A stretch of DNA of 64,000 bases from Marilutibacter spongiae (GTDB lineage Bacteria; Pseudomonadota; Gammaproteobacteria; Xanthomonadales; Xanthomonadaceae), in the NCBI RefSeq assembly GCF_014145325.1, contig NZ_JACHTF010000004.1, positions 149,735 to 213,734 of the forward strand, read 5' to 3'. Below are positions 35,229-43,861 of the stretch, one piece after another (positions within the stretch are counted from its first letter, which is position 1; each line of letters begins with the position of its first letter). The position numbers were made by a program, and so were the translations under genes. Under the pieces are notes generated by a model. That model saw only the letters and a program-made list of their open reading frames with translations. It was not told the origin of the DNA and made no database searches.

Positions 35229-37358
35229 TCACCAACGGAAGCGTGCCGTGGCAGTCACCATCCGCGGGTAGCCGTAGTAGCACCACGCGGCGCTGTTGCA
35301 GACGCTGATGTATTCCTTGTCGGTCAGGTTGCTGGCATTGAGCTGCAGGCGCCAGCGACCGACGTCGTAGTGCACCGCGGCATCGAACAGGGTGTACGAG
35401 GGCGTTTGCCACTGGTTGTAGGCATCGCCGAAGTGCTCGCCGGTGTAGCGCACGCCACCACCGAAGCCGAGCCCGGCCAGGACGCCGTAGGCAATGGTGT
35501 AGTCCGCGCCCAGCGACGCCGCGTGACGGGGCTGCAACGGGATCTCGGTGCCCAGCGACAGCGGGTCGGTGGTCTCGGTGACCTCCGAGTCGATGTAGGC
35601 GTAGGCACCGAACAGACTCAGGCCGTTGCCTGCGTTCCAGCGCCCTTCCAGCTCGGCGCCGCGCACCGTGACCTCGCCCTGCTGGATCTGGAACAGGGTG
35701 TGGTTGGGGTCGACGACAAGCGTGTTCTGCTGGCGCAGCTCATAGGCCGACAGCGTGGCCAGCAGGCGCCCGTTCGCCGGCTGGAACTTGATGCCCACCT
35801 CGACCTGCTCGCCGGTGGTCGGGACGAAGGCATTGCCGTCGAAGTCGGTGCCGACGGTCGGCTGGAACGACTGCGAGTAGCCGGCGTACGGCGCCCAGCC
35901 GCTGTCGAACAGGTAGTTCACGCCGACGCGGCCGCTGAACTTCTCGTCGCTCTGGTGCGCGCGCCCGCCGTTGATGCGGTCCTCGGTGTCCGTGCCGACC
36001 CAGTCCTGCCGGCCGCCCAGGGTGAACACCCAGCGGTCCAGGCGCACCTGGTCCTGCACGTAGGCGCCCAGCTGTTCCTGCGTCTGCACGGTGCGGCTGG
36101 TGTAGTCCGGCCGCGTCACCGGTCCGCCGTAGACCGGGTCGAACACATCCAGCGGCGGCGCGGCGAAACTGAAGGCCGACGCGTAGTCGTTCTCGCCCCG
36201 GCGCCAGTCGATGCCCGCCAGCACGACATGGCGTGCGCGGCCGGTGTCGAAGGCGAACTGCAGGTTGTTGTCCAGCGCGAGGTTGTCCGAGCGCTCCTCG
36301 GTCGGGAACAGGTAGCGCAGCAGGGTGCGCTGGTCGCCGGTGAAGCCGAACGGGCCGACCGACGCGCCGGTCTCGACCTCGGTGCTGGCGTAGCGCACGC
36401 TCTGCTGGAAACGGGTGTCCTCGTCGAAATCGTGGCGGAACTCGTAGCCCAGCGCGCTGCGCGTCTTGTCGTAGTCGTTTTCGCCCGGCTCGCCGGTGAA
36501 GCGATTGAGCGGGATCTTGCCGTTCGGGTTCGGCAGCAACGTGCCCTCCGCGGGCAGGAAGCCCGCGCCGGACATGGTCTCGGCCTTCTGGTACGACGCC
36601 AGCACGGTCAGCGCGTTGGCGGCATCGGGCTGCCAGGTCACGGCGGGCGCGAAGTAGTAGCGGTCGTCGAAGATGTAGTCGACCGGGTCGTCGCTGTTGC
36701 GCGCCAGCGCAGTCAGGCGGTAGCGCCAGGTGCCGTCCCCGCTCAGCGGTCCGCCGAAGTCGGCGGCGGCCTGGCGCAGGCCGAAGCTGCCGACCTGGGC
36801 CTCGATCTCGCGCAGCACGTCCTCGGTGGGGCGCTTGCTGACGTAGTTGACCATGCCGCCGGGCGGCATCGCGCCGTAGGACACCGACGAGGGGCCCTTG
36901 AGCACCTCCACCCGCTCGAGCGCGTACGGCTCGATCCGGGTGATGCCGGTGCCCGAGCCGTCGGCCAGGGCCAGGCCGTCGAGGTAGCGGGCCGGGGTGA
37001 AGCCGCGCACCAGCAGCCAGTCGCTGCGCGAGTCGTTGCCGTAACCACCGCCCTGGGCACCGGCGACGAACCACACCGCCTCCTCGACGCCGTGTATGGC
37101 GCGCTCGCGCATCTGCTCGCTGGTGACCACCGAGATCGACTGCGGGATCTCGCGGATGGGGGTGTCGGTCTTGGTGGCGGTGTCGCTGTTGCGCGCGATC
37201 GGCGCGCGGACTTCGACCGTGTCCAGATCGGTGGCGTCGGCCTCCTGCGCGGCCTGGGCGAAACACGGCAACGCGAACAGCAACGAACCGGCGAGCGCAC
37301 CGATGCGCAGGACGGTGGCCGGGCGGGCGGGACAGGCGGAAGGACGGCCGAAGGACAT
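35229..37358 (-). CDS. TonB-dependent siderophore receptor
   Basis: This 709-residue outer-membrane receptor has a signal peptide ending CFAQA and a TonB-box-like DTVEVRAP (about residues 35-42). The plug domain (about 55-165) contains IPQSISVVTSEQMRER. A 22-strand barrel follows and ends in aromatic Trp (TARFRW), as outer-membrane proteins require. It imports ferric siderophores. A Fur box lies 90 nt before the start, and the three small or PepSY genes follow on the same strand. The ATG at 37358 opens the signal peptide. Ligand specificity cannot be read from sequence. Confidence 0.93.
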   Translation of the reverse strand: MSFGRPSACPARPATVLRIGALAGSLLFALPCFAQAAQEADATDLDTVEVRAPIARNSDTATKTDTPIREIPQSISVVTSEQMRERAIHGVEEAVWFVAGAQGGGYGNDSRSDWLLVRGFTPARYLDGLALADGSGTGITRIEPYALERVEVLKGPSSVSYGAMPPGGMVNYVSKRPTEDVLREIEAQVGSFGLRQAAADFGGPLSGDGTWRYRLTALARNSDDPVDYIFDDRYYFAPAVTWQPDAANALTVLASYQKAETMSGAGFLPAEGTLLPNPNGKIPLNRFTGEPGENDYDKTRSALGYEFRHDFDEDTRFQQSVRYASTEVETGASVGPFGFTGDQRTLLRYLFPTEERSDNLALDNNLQFAFDTGRARHVVLAGIDWRRGENDYASAFSFAAPPLDVFDPVYGGPVTRPDYTSRTVQTQEQLGAYVQDQVRLDRWVFTLGGRQDWVGTDTEDRINGGRAHQSDEKFSGRVGVNYLFDSGWAPYAGYSQSFQPTVGTDFDGNAFVPTTGEQVEVGIKFQPANGRLLATLSAYELRQQNTLVVDPNHTLFQIQQGEVTVRGAELEGRWNAGNGLSLFGAYAYIDSEVTETTDPLSLGTEIPLQPRHAASLGADYTIAYGVLAGLGFGGGVRYTGEHFGDAYNQWQTPSYTLFDAAVHYDVGRWRLQLNASNLTDKEYISVCNSAAWCYYGYPRMVTATARFRW

Positions 37359-37447
37359 CGGGAACCTCTGGAAGGACGGAAGGGGCCGACCCTGTCCATG
37401 GGTCACGTGCGGCGGCGCCTGCTTTCGCGGAAAGACAGTCCGACTGC

Positions 37448-37468
37448 AACTGAGAATGATTCTTAGTT
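37448..37468. promoter_or_regulatory. Fur box
   Basis: The 21-mer AACTGAGAATGATTCTTAGTT (given here as AACTGAGAAT-G-ATTCTTAGTT) is a near-perfect palindrome and matches the GAATGATTCT core of Fur boxes. It lies about 90 nt upstream of the receptor start, so iron repression of the whole operon is expected. Confidence 0.85.
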
Positions 37469-37524
37469 TAACAATTCCCCAGCCGCTTCGGCAATGCATC
37501 GGGCGGCCACCGCGCGCGCCCACG

Positions 37525-37550
37525 AAAAAGGCCGGGGCGGCCCCGGCCTT
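37525..37550 (-). terminator. Intrinsic terminator of the DUF4344 gene
   Basis: On the minus strand AAGGCCGGGG and CCCCGGCCTT form a 10-bp stem followed by a TTTTT run. It lies 29 nt after the stop at 37580. Confidence 0.85.
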
Positions 37551-37579
37551 CTCGACCTCCGCGACGCCGTGGCGTCGCT

Positions 37580-38641
37580 TCAGCGAATGTAGGGCATATC
37601 GGCGTTGCGCTCGCGCTCGCGGGCGCGCTCCTCGAACAGGCGCTCGGCCTTCTCTTCGCTCATCTGGTACTTGGGCGCGACATAGGGCAGCAGCAGCCGC
37701 AGCCAGGCGCGGCTGACCCGTCGCGACTCCTCAGGGCAGCCCTTGGCCCGCGCCTCGGGCAGGTCGCCGCTGGTGACGATGTCGAGGTAGCGCGCCGGGT
37801 CGCTGCCGTAGAGCATGCACTGCAGGTTGAAGTAGCGCTGCTCGCCCAGTGCGTGCTGGTCGGCGTAGACGTCCAGGTTGTACTTGCCGGTGCTGCGCAC
37901 CAGGAACCAGTTCGAGGCCATGCGCAGGTTCTCGGCGACCACGCTGGTGGACTCGTTGATGCCGGCGAAGCGCAGCATCAGCGTGGTCGCGAGCTGGTCG
38001 ACGGCGTCTTCTTCGCGCCCCGTGATCGGGATCTCCAGCATCGAGATCAGCGCGTGCCCGGTCTCGTGCAGCAGGATGAAGCGCACGTTGGCGTCGAGAT
38101 AGCGGCGCGGGAACCCTTCGTCCAGTTCGTTGCCGGCGGCCAGTTCCTCGCCACGCTGCTGCAGCACCTGCATGGTCTCGTAGCACATGACCACTTCGCC
38201 GCGCTCGGCCGAGTAGAAGGCGTTGACCTCGCCGCACTCGGCGGTGATGTACTTGATCGGGCGCGGCAGCATGAACATGCCGTCGATGGCCTGGATCTCG
38301 GGCTGGTGGTGCAGCATGTCGCTGTCGACCGCCATCTGCTGGAAGGGCTTGAGCGCCTCGCTCTTGGCGTCCACGTACTCGTATTCGAACTCCACGCCGC
38401 CTGGCTTGTTCTCCGCTTCAGGGGCCTCGTTGAAGACCACCGGCTTGAGCGCGGCGAGTTCCTCGTTGAGGGCCTTCTCGGCGGCGGCGCGCCCTTCCTC
38501 GACGCCGGCCTCGCGGGCTTCCTCGCGCGCGGCTTCCACGGCCTGCGCGTGGCGCTTGCCGACGATCAGCGACCAGCCGAAAGCGCCGCTGACCAGGCCG
38601 AGCGTCAGCGACAACAGGATGATCAGGACTCTTTGCGACAT
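37580..38641 (-). CDS. DUF4344-type putative metallopeptidase, membrane anchored
   Basis: This 353-residue protein has a signal anchor (residues 5-25) and a coiled-coil-like charged stretch (30-65). A zincin-type domain follows, with HETGH at residues 192-196 and downstream GREEDAVDQLAT, the glutamate-containing second motif of DUF4344. It should be a periplasmic metal-dependent peptidase of unknown substrate. An alternative start lies 4 codons earlier (38653). It stands alone between two convergent or codirectional units and has its own terminator. Confidence 0.82.
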   Translation of the reverse strand: MSQRVLIILLSLTLGLVSGAFGWSLIVGKRHAQAVEAAREEAREAGVEEGRAAAEKALNEELAALKPVVFNEAPEAENKPGGVEFEYEYVDAKSEALKPFQQMAVDSDMLHHQPEIQAIDGMFMLPRPIKYITAECGEVNAFYSAERGEVVMCYETMQVLQQRGEELAAGNELDEGFPRRYLDANVRFILLHETGHALISMLEIPITGREEDAVDQLATTLMLRFAGINESTSVVAENLRMASNWFLVRSTGKYNLDVYADQHALGEQRYFNLQCMLYGSDPARYLDIVTSGDLPEARAKGCPEESRRVSRAWLRLLLPYVAPKYQMSEEKAERLFEERARERERNADMPYIR

Positions 38642-38772
38642 GTGCTTCCCCAAGGCAGTCGTGTCGTCCGCGCCCGCGCAGCGGGCCGTGGGGACGACTC
38701 CACGGGAATCCTAACCATTCCGGGGGCGCGGCGGTACCGCGCGTTCGCGCAGGGCGTCGCCGCCGGACGGAC

Positions 38773-40458
38773 TCAGGCGCCCGTGGCGGGCAGGCAGGGC
38801 CGGAACAGGTCCAGGTCGGGGCGATATTCCGGCGTCTGGACCTGCATCAGCCCCAGCACCGAGCTGAAGAGGTTGTCGTGGCTGGCGGGGCGCCCGGCGA
38901 CCTCGCGCAGGCACTGCAGGTCCAGGCCCCGGCTGGCCTGCATGCCCGGCGAGAACCACATGACCATGGGCACGCGGACCTGGGTGCGCGGCGCGATCGA
39001 GTACGGCAGGCCATGCAGGTAGACACCGTCCTCGCCCAGCGACTCGCCATGGTCGGAGACATAGACCAGGGCGCTGTCGACGTCGGCGTCGGCCTGCAGG
39101 GTGGCGACCAGGCGGGCGAGCACGCTGTCGGTGTAGCGCACGGCATTGTCGTAGGCGTTGACGATCTCCTCCCGGCTGCAGTGCGCCAGCTCCTCGCTGC
39201 GACACTCCGGCGAATAGGCCCGGGCGTCGCGCGGGTAGCGGTTGAAGTAGGCCGGCCCATGGTTGCCCAGCATGTGCAGGACGATCACGCGGTCCTCCGT
39301 GGTGTCGCCGAGCGCGCCGGAGAGCGCATCGACCAGGATGCCATCCAGGCAGCGATCGCCGGTGCACAGGACCGGGTCCCGCGCATGCGAGACCGACACG
39401 TGGGCGACGCCGTCGCAGACATGCTTGCAGCCGCTCTGGTTGTCGATCCAGCGCGTGTCGACGCCGGCGTGGTCGAGCACGTCGAGCAGCGACTGGCGCG
39501 CCTCGATCCGGCGCTTGTCGTAGTTCGCGCGGCCGATGTCGGAGAACATGCAGGGCAGGGAAACCTCGGTGTTCGAGCCGCAGGCGGTGACGTCCGGGAA
39601 GTTCACCGGGTCGATGCGGCGCAGCGCGGGCGTGGTGTCGCGGGCGTAGCCGTTGAGCCCCCAGTTCTGCGCGCGAAGGGTCTCGCCGACCACCAGCACC
39701 AGCACGCGCGGACGGGTGCCGGCCGGCCGGCCGACGACCTTGGCCTGCAGGCCAACCGGTTCACGCGGGCCCTTCGGCCGCGACGGGCGCTCGGTGGCCA
39801 CGCGCAGTGCCGACACCAGGTAATTGCCCGGCGTGACCAGGTGGCGCAACTCGCGATGGTTGCGCATCAGCGAGGACACCGACTGGAACGACGACAGGAG
39901 CGCCAGCGACGCCACCCCCAGGGCCAGCGCCATGCTGAGGACGCGGATCCACGCTGCCCGCCGCCAGGATCGCCGGCGCAGGCGCACCCGCATCGCCAGC
40001 ATCGACGGCAGCACGCCGAGCAGCAGGAAGGACGGCAACAGGCCGGCATTGACCAGCTCGCCCGACTCATCGGGATCGGTGTGGAGGATGTTGCGGATCA
40101 TGTCGGTGTCGAAGTACACCGTGTAGTCGCGCATGAAGTGCACCGCCAGGGCGCTGGTCAGCAGCAGGGCCACCAGCACCGGCTTCGCGGTCCAGCGCGT
40201 GAACAGCACGCACAGCAGCAGGAAATGCAACGCGACGATCGCGACGAACAGGGCCACGCCGGTCCACCAGCCGTGGGCTCCGTGGAGGCCACCGCTTTGG
40301 ATCACCGCGCCGAAGAACGTGGTGTTGCACGCCGCGGCGAAGTACACGCTGGCGACCAGGGCCAGCTGTTCGCTGCCCAGCGCCGGCAGGCGCCATCGCC
40401 GCCACGGCATCGCCGGCAGGCGGGTCAGGCTGGCGACACGGGAGACAATGGCGTTCAT
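38773..40458 (-). CDS. eptA: EptA-type lipid A phosphoethanolamine transferase
   Basis: This 561-residue inner-membrane enzyme has five N-terminal helices (about 30-190). A periplasmic alkaline-phosphatase-fold domain has VVGETLRAQNWG (metal-binding Glu), the nucleophile Thr in SNTEVSLPCMFS, and SDHGESLGE. It transfers phosphoethanolamine from phosphatidylethanolamine to lipid A, lowering affinity for cationic peptides such as polymyxin. The start overlaps the PAP2 stop by 4 nt. Choice among EptA-like paralogues (lipid A versus heptose) is not certain. Confidence 0.9.
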   Translation of the reverse strand: MNAIVSRVASLTRLPAMPWRRWRLPALGSEQLALVASVYFAAACNTTFFGAVIQSGGLHGAHGWWTGVALFVAIVALHFLLLCVLFTRWTAKPVLVALLLTSALAVHFMRDYTVYFDTDMIRNILHTDPDESGELVNAGLLPSFLLLGVLPSMLAMRVRLRRRSWRRAAWIRVLSMALALGVASLALLSSFQSVSSLMRNHRELRHLVTPGNYLVSALRVATERPSRPKGPREPVGLQAKVVGRPAGTRPRVLVLVVGETLRAQNWGLNGYARDTTPALRRIDPVNFPDVTACGSNTEVSLPCMFSDIGRANYDKRRIEARQSLLDVLDHAGVDTRWIDNQSGCKHVCDGVAHVSVSHARDPVLCTGDRCLDGILVDALSGALGDTTEDRVIVLHMLGNHGPAYFNRYPRDARAYSPECRSEELAHCSREEIVNAYDNAVRYTDSVLARLVATLQADADVDSALVYVSDHGESLGEDGVYLHGLPYSIAPRTQVRVPMVMWFSPGMQASRGLDLQCLREVAGRPASHDNLFSSVLGLMQVQTPEYRPDLDLFRPCLPATGA

Positions 40459-41258
40459 CGCGTCGCCCCCTGGGCTGCTGTCCGCGACGGCCAGAACAGC
40501 CGGTAGGCGCCGAGCGCGACGAACCAGCAGATGGCCGCGGTCCACAGGTCGTGCGAGGCGAAGTGCGCGCCGCGCAGTTGCTGGCCGACCCCGAAGACCA
40601 GGCCCAGGCCCAGGCCGAAGGCGAGGCCCCAGTAGCGCATGCGCGGCTGGACGACGCCGAGGAAGAAGTAGCTCGCGACCCATGCGTAGCCGCCGCTGGC
40701 ATGGCCGGCGGGGAAGCAGGCGGCGGCCGGCATGCCGGACGGCCGCAGCTCGAACAGGCCCACGGCGGGAAGATGGCCGCCGTAGCGCGCCAGGTCCCAG
40801 GGGCAGTCCATGGCGGTCACGCCCTTGAGCAGGGCGACCGTCGCCGTCGACGCGAGCGTGGCCACCAGCAGGTAGGCCAGCGGTCGGCGCAGCCGCGCGG
40901 CACCCGGCCTGAGGCAGGCCACCATCCAGGCGGCGAATGCCAGCAACCAGGCCAGCGCGCTGAGGTCGCGGCCGCCCAGGTGGATCAGCTGCTGCGTCGT
41001 CCAGGCCTCGCGCAGGGCCCATCGTCCGCCTTCCCAGGCATACAGGCGATCGGCGATCCAGGCGTCGCCCTGCCCGGCCATCGCCAGCGTGGCCAGCACC
41101 ACGAAGGCCAGCAGCGGCCACAGGGCGTGCAGGCGCAAGAAGTCGGCGCCGGGCGTCCACGCGGGCGCCGTCCGCGCACCGGGTGCTCGCGTGCCCGCCG
41201 GGCGGGCGGCGCGCGCGCCCTCCGGCAGGATCTGGGGAATACGGGATTCGTGGGACAT
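40455..41258 (-). CDS. PAP2-type membrane phosphatase (lipid A or undecaprenyl pyrophosphate type)
   Basis: This 267-residue protein has six membrane segments. Its acid-phosphatase motifs are KGVTAMDCPWD (motif 1, Cys in place of the usual Arg), AGHASGGYAW (motif 2) and ASHDLWTA (motif 3). The CPWD version recurs in LpxE/LpxT-like proteins that remove or add phosphate on lipid A. It is the first gene of a two-gene operon with eptA, divergent from a two-component system and sharing a 227-bp promoter region. A role in lipid A remodelling is inferred from context. Confidence 0.85.
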   Translation of the reverse strand: MSHESRIPQILPEGARAARPAGTRAPGARTAPAWTPGADFLRLHALWPLLAFVVLATLAMAGQGDAWIADRLYAWEGGRWALREAWTTQQLIHLGGRDLSALAWLLAFAAWMVACLRPGAARLRRPLAYLLVATLASTATVALLKGVTAMDCPWDLARYGGHLPAVGLFELRPSGMPAAACFPAGHASGGYAWVASYFFLGVVQPRMRYWGLAFGLGLGLVFGVGQQLRGAHFASHDLWTAAICWFVALGAYRLFWPSRTAAQGATR

Positions 41259-41311
41259 GCGCCGATCGGATGACGGGATGCGGAGGGCGCGTGCATGGTC
41301 GGCGGCGGCGT

Positions 41312-41377
41312 GTCGGACAAAGGTCGGAACGGGATTCAGCGTTTGTTATCCGCTCAGGTTTCCGACGCTTTTCCGAC
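41312..41377. promoter_or_regulatory. Mirrored pair of 11-bp-spaced direct repeats, likely response-regulator sites
   Basis: GTCGGA occurs at 41312-41317 and 41323-41328. TCCGAC, its reverse complement, occurs at 41361-41366 and 41372-41377. Each pair has exactly 11-bp spacing, one helical turn, as OmpR/PhoB-type dimers recognise. One pair faces the PAP2-eptA operon and the other faces the regulator-kinase operon. The repeats are directly visible; binding by the adjacent regulator is inferred. Confidence 0.7.
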
Positions 41378-41485
41378 AGCATGGGGTCGAGGCTTGGGCC
41401 CGGGTCGCGGCGACGCGGCGTTCGGCCCACAATGCCCTTCGAGCCGGAAACGATGCCGGCCGCCGCGCGAACACGGGACACGCCG

Positions 41486-42187
41486 ATGCGCCTGCTGGTG
41501 GTGGAAGACAACCGGAACCTGATGGCCAACCTCTTCGAGTACTTCGAGGCCCGCGGCCACCAGCTCGATGCCGCCCCCGACGGAGTCACCGGCCTGCACC
41601 TGGCCGTGACCCAGGCCTTCGACGCGATCGTCCTCGACTGGATGCTGCCGCGGATGGAAGGCCCCGCCGTCGTGGCGGCGTTGCGCGAGGCCGGGCGCGA
41701 GGTGCCGGTGCTGATGCTCACCGCGCGCGACGAGCTGCCCGACAAGATCAGCGGCTTCCGCGCCGGCGTCGACGACTACCTCACCAAGCCCTTCGACCTG
41801 GCCGAACTGGAGATCCGGCTGGAGACCCTGGTCCAGCGCGCGCAGGGCCGCAGGCGCCGCCGCGTGCTCGAGGTCGCGGACCTTCGCCTGGACCTGGACA
41901 CCCTGGAAGCGACGCGCGAGGGTCGCGTGCTGCACCTCTATCCGGCCGGGCGCAAGTTGCTGTCGGTGCTGATGCAGGCCAGCCCGGCGGCGGTGTCGCG
42001 CGAGCGGCTCGAGCACGCGCTGTGGGGCGACGAGCCGCCCGATGGCGACATGCTGCGCTCGCACGTCTACGAGCTGCGTCGCAGCGTCGACGGCCCGTTC
42101 GCGGCGAAGCTGATCCAGACGCTGCCGCGGGTCGGCTATCGGATCGCGCCGCCGGGTCCGTCCGCGGAGAGCGCCGATGCCGACTGA
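41486..42187 (+). CDS. OmpR/PhoB-family response regulator
   Basis: This 233-residue protein has a receiver domain (MRLLVVEDN, phosphorylation Asp in LDWMLP, Lys in LTKPF) and a C-terminal winged-helix DNA-binding domain ending RVGYRI. The canonical start is ATG 41486; an in-frame ATG at 41432 would add 18 unusual residues. It is followed by a kinase gene with 11-nt overlap and is divergent from PAP2-eptA. The direct repeats at 41312-41377 are its probable targets, giving autoregulation plus lipid A modification control, similar in logic to PmrA. Confidence 0.92.
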   Translation: MRLLVVEDNRNLMANLFEYFEARGHQLDAAPDGVTGLHLAVTQAFDAIVLDWMLPRMEGPAVVAALREAGREVPVLMLTARDELPDKISGFRAGVDDYLTKPFDLAELEIRLETLVQRAQGRRRRRVLEVADLRLDLDTLEATREGRVLHLYPAGRKLLSVLMQASPAAVSRERLEHALWGDEPPDGDMLRSHVYELRRSVDGPFAAKLIQTLPRVGYRIAPPGPSAESADAD

Positions 42188-43493
42188 AGCGACGCCGGGC
42201 GGCCCGCGCCGCTCCAGTCTGCGCAACCGGATCCTCCTGGCGGTGGTCGCCGCGATGGCGCTGTTGTCGGTGGCGGTGATCTTCCAGGGCCTGGTGGTCA
42301 ACGAATACGTCGAGCGGATCGTCTGGAAGACCCTCCTGGACGGCGAACTGGACCACCTGCTCGAACGCCATCGCGAGGAGCCCGGCTACCGCTGGGTCGA
42401 TTCCGACAACATCGCGCTCTACGGCGGGCCCGGCGGTGCGCCGGTCCCGCCCGCGCTCACCGGCTACGGCCCGGGACTGCACGACGACATCCTGGTCGGG
42501 GGGCGCGACACCGTCCTGCTGGTGCGGGACATCGATGACCGCCCGGTGATGCTGGCGCTGGACGCCGAGCCCCTGGAGGCGCGCGAGCGCGAGCTGGCGG
42601 CGGTGATCATCGCCGCCGCGCTCACCACCCTGTTGCTGGCCACGCTCGCGATCGGCTGGATCGTGGCGCGCCTGATGCGACCGCTCGACGCCATCGCCGG
42701 GCGCATCGCCGCCATCCAGCCCGACCGCACCGATCGCCGCGTGCCCGTGCCGCCGCACGCCAGCCGCGAGGTGGCGGTGATCGCCGATGCATTCAACCAG
42801 TTCATCGATCGCAGCGACCGTTTCGTCGACCGCGAGCGCGGCTTCATCAACCAGGCGAGCCACGAACTGCGCACGCCGATCGCGGTGATCGCCGGCGCCG
42901 CCACCCTCGCAGCGCGCGAACCCGGCCTGCCCGACGCCGCGCGCGGCCAGCTCGAGCGGATCCAGCGGACCGCGCGCGAGGTCGAGCAACTGGTGTCGCT
43001 GCTGCTGGTGCTCGCCAAGGACCCCGCGCGCCTGGCGGACGCCTCCGGGCCCATCGGGCTGGATGCGCTGCTGCCGGAGATCGTCGACCAGCACCGCCAC
43101 CTGGCCGAAGGCAAGGACCTGGCGATCGATGTCGACGCGCTGGCGCCGGTCACCCTGGTGGCGCCGTTGCCGATCGTGCAGGCCGCGGTCGGCAACCTGC
43201 TGCGCAACGCGATCGAGAACAGCGATCGCGGGCGCATCCGCGTACGACTCGAGCAACCGGCGCGCGTCGTCATCGAGGACCCGGGCCATGGCATGTCGCC
43301 GGAGGAGATCAGCGCGATCTACGCGCGCCTGGCCCGCGAGGGCGGTGGCCACGACGGCGGCGGTATCGGGCTGACCCTGATCGCGCGCCTGTGCGAGCAC
43401 CTGGACTGGCGCCTGGATATCGCCTCCGACCATGGCCAGGGGACCACCACGGTACTGGACTTCCGCCCTGGAGATGCCCCGGCGCCACGCTGA
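42177..43493 (+). CDS. Sensor histidine kinase
   Basis: This 438-residue membrane kinase has two helices (about 17-38 and 143-163) bounding a periplasmic sensor of about 100 residues. A HAMP-like region is followed by the H-box SHELRTPIAV (phospho-acceptor His), the N-box NLLRNAIENS and the G-boxes DPGHGMS and GGGIGLTL. It phosphorylates the preceding regulator, with which it overlaps by 11 nt. The periplasmic domain is small and acidic (HREEPGYRWVD), compatible with sensing cations or peptides, but the signal is unknown. Confidence 0.92.
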   Translation: MPTEATPGGPRRSSLRNRILLAVVAAMALLSVAVIFQGLVVNEYVERIVWKTLLDGELDHLLERHREEPGYRWVDSDNIALYGGPGGAPVPPALTGYGPGLHDDILVGGRDTVLLVRDIDDRPVMLALDAEPLEARERELAAVIIAAALTTLLLATLAIGWIVARLMRPLDAIAGRIAAIQPDRTDRRVPVPPHASREVAVIADAFNQFIDRSDRFVDRERGFINQASHELRTPIAVIAGAATLAAREPGLPDAARGQLERIQRTAREVEQLVSLLLVLAKDPARLADASGPIGLDALLPEIVDQHRHLAEGKDLAIDVDALAPVTLVAPLPIVQAAVGNLLRNAIENSDRGRIRVRLEQPARVVIEDPGHGMSPEEISAIYARLAREGGGHDGGGIGLTLIARLCEHLDWRLDIASDHGQGTTTVLDFRPGDAPAPR

Positions 43494-43520
43494 TCGCGCA
43501 ACACCGGGGCCACGGGCGGC

Positions 43521-43724
43521 TCAGGCGCAGCAGTCGCGCGGCGGGGCCATCGACGCCCCCGCTGCAGCGCGCGGCGTGCGCTCGGCACGGGCCCGGCGAC
43601 CGCTCTCGACGGCGCGTGCCGGCACGGCCGGGACCTCGGCAGGGGGCGCCGGCGCCACGTCGGCGAGGATCGCCGGATCGAACACGTGCCCGTGCAGGAA
43701 CAGCAGACCTTTGTAGATATTCAT
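43521..43724 (-). CDS. Small hypothetical protein, divergent from a LysR gene
   Basis: This 67-residue protein begins MNIYKGLLFLHGHVFDP and continues as a basic, alanine/proline-rich tail with CC near the end. I know of no function. A GAGGAGT ribosome-binding site lies 8 nt before the ATG on the minus strand. The gene shares a 137-bp divergent promoter region with the LysR gene, a classic arrangement for a LysR target. The last 40 residues look low-complexity. Confidence 0.6.
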   Translation of the reverse strand: MNIYKGLLFLHGHVFDPAILADVAPAPPAEVPAVPARAVESGRRARAERTPRAAAGASMAPPRDCCA

Positions 43725-43803
43725 GGCGGGACTCCTCTGTGTGCGGCCATCCTCCGTGGACAGCCTCGTGGGGTGGAGTGCAAGATAGTCCTGCCGTGTT
43801 TCA

Positions 43804-43848
43804 GTAAAAAGCGACTTTTACGCAAGCTCATCTTGAATTGCATTCAAG
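43804..43848. promoter_or_regulatory. LysR-type operator repeats
   Basis: CTTGAAT-TGC-ATTCAAG (43832-43848) is a perfect 7-bp inverted repeat containing the T-N11-A signature of LysR sites. GTAAAA-N6-TTTTAC (43804-43821) is a second inverted repeat beside it. Both lie in the gap between the small gene and the LysR gene, so they probably control both. Confidence 0.65.
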
Positions 43849-43861
43849 TCTGGAGATCCCA

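Noticed and set aside
40459..41745. 990-residue extension of EptA
   Set aside because: The upstream part is a shadow of the PAP2 gene; the start at 40458 overlaps the PAP2 stop as expected.
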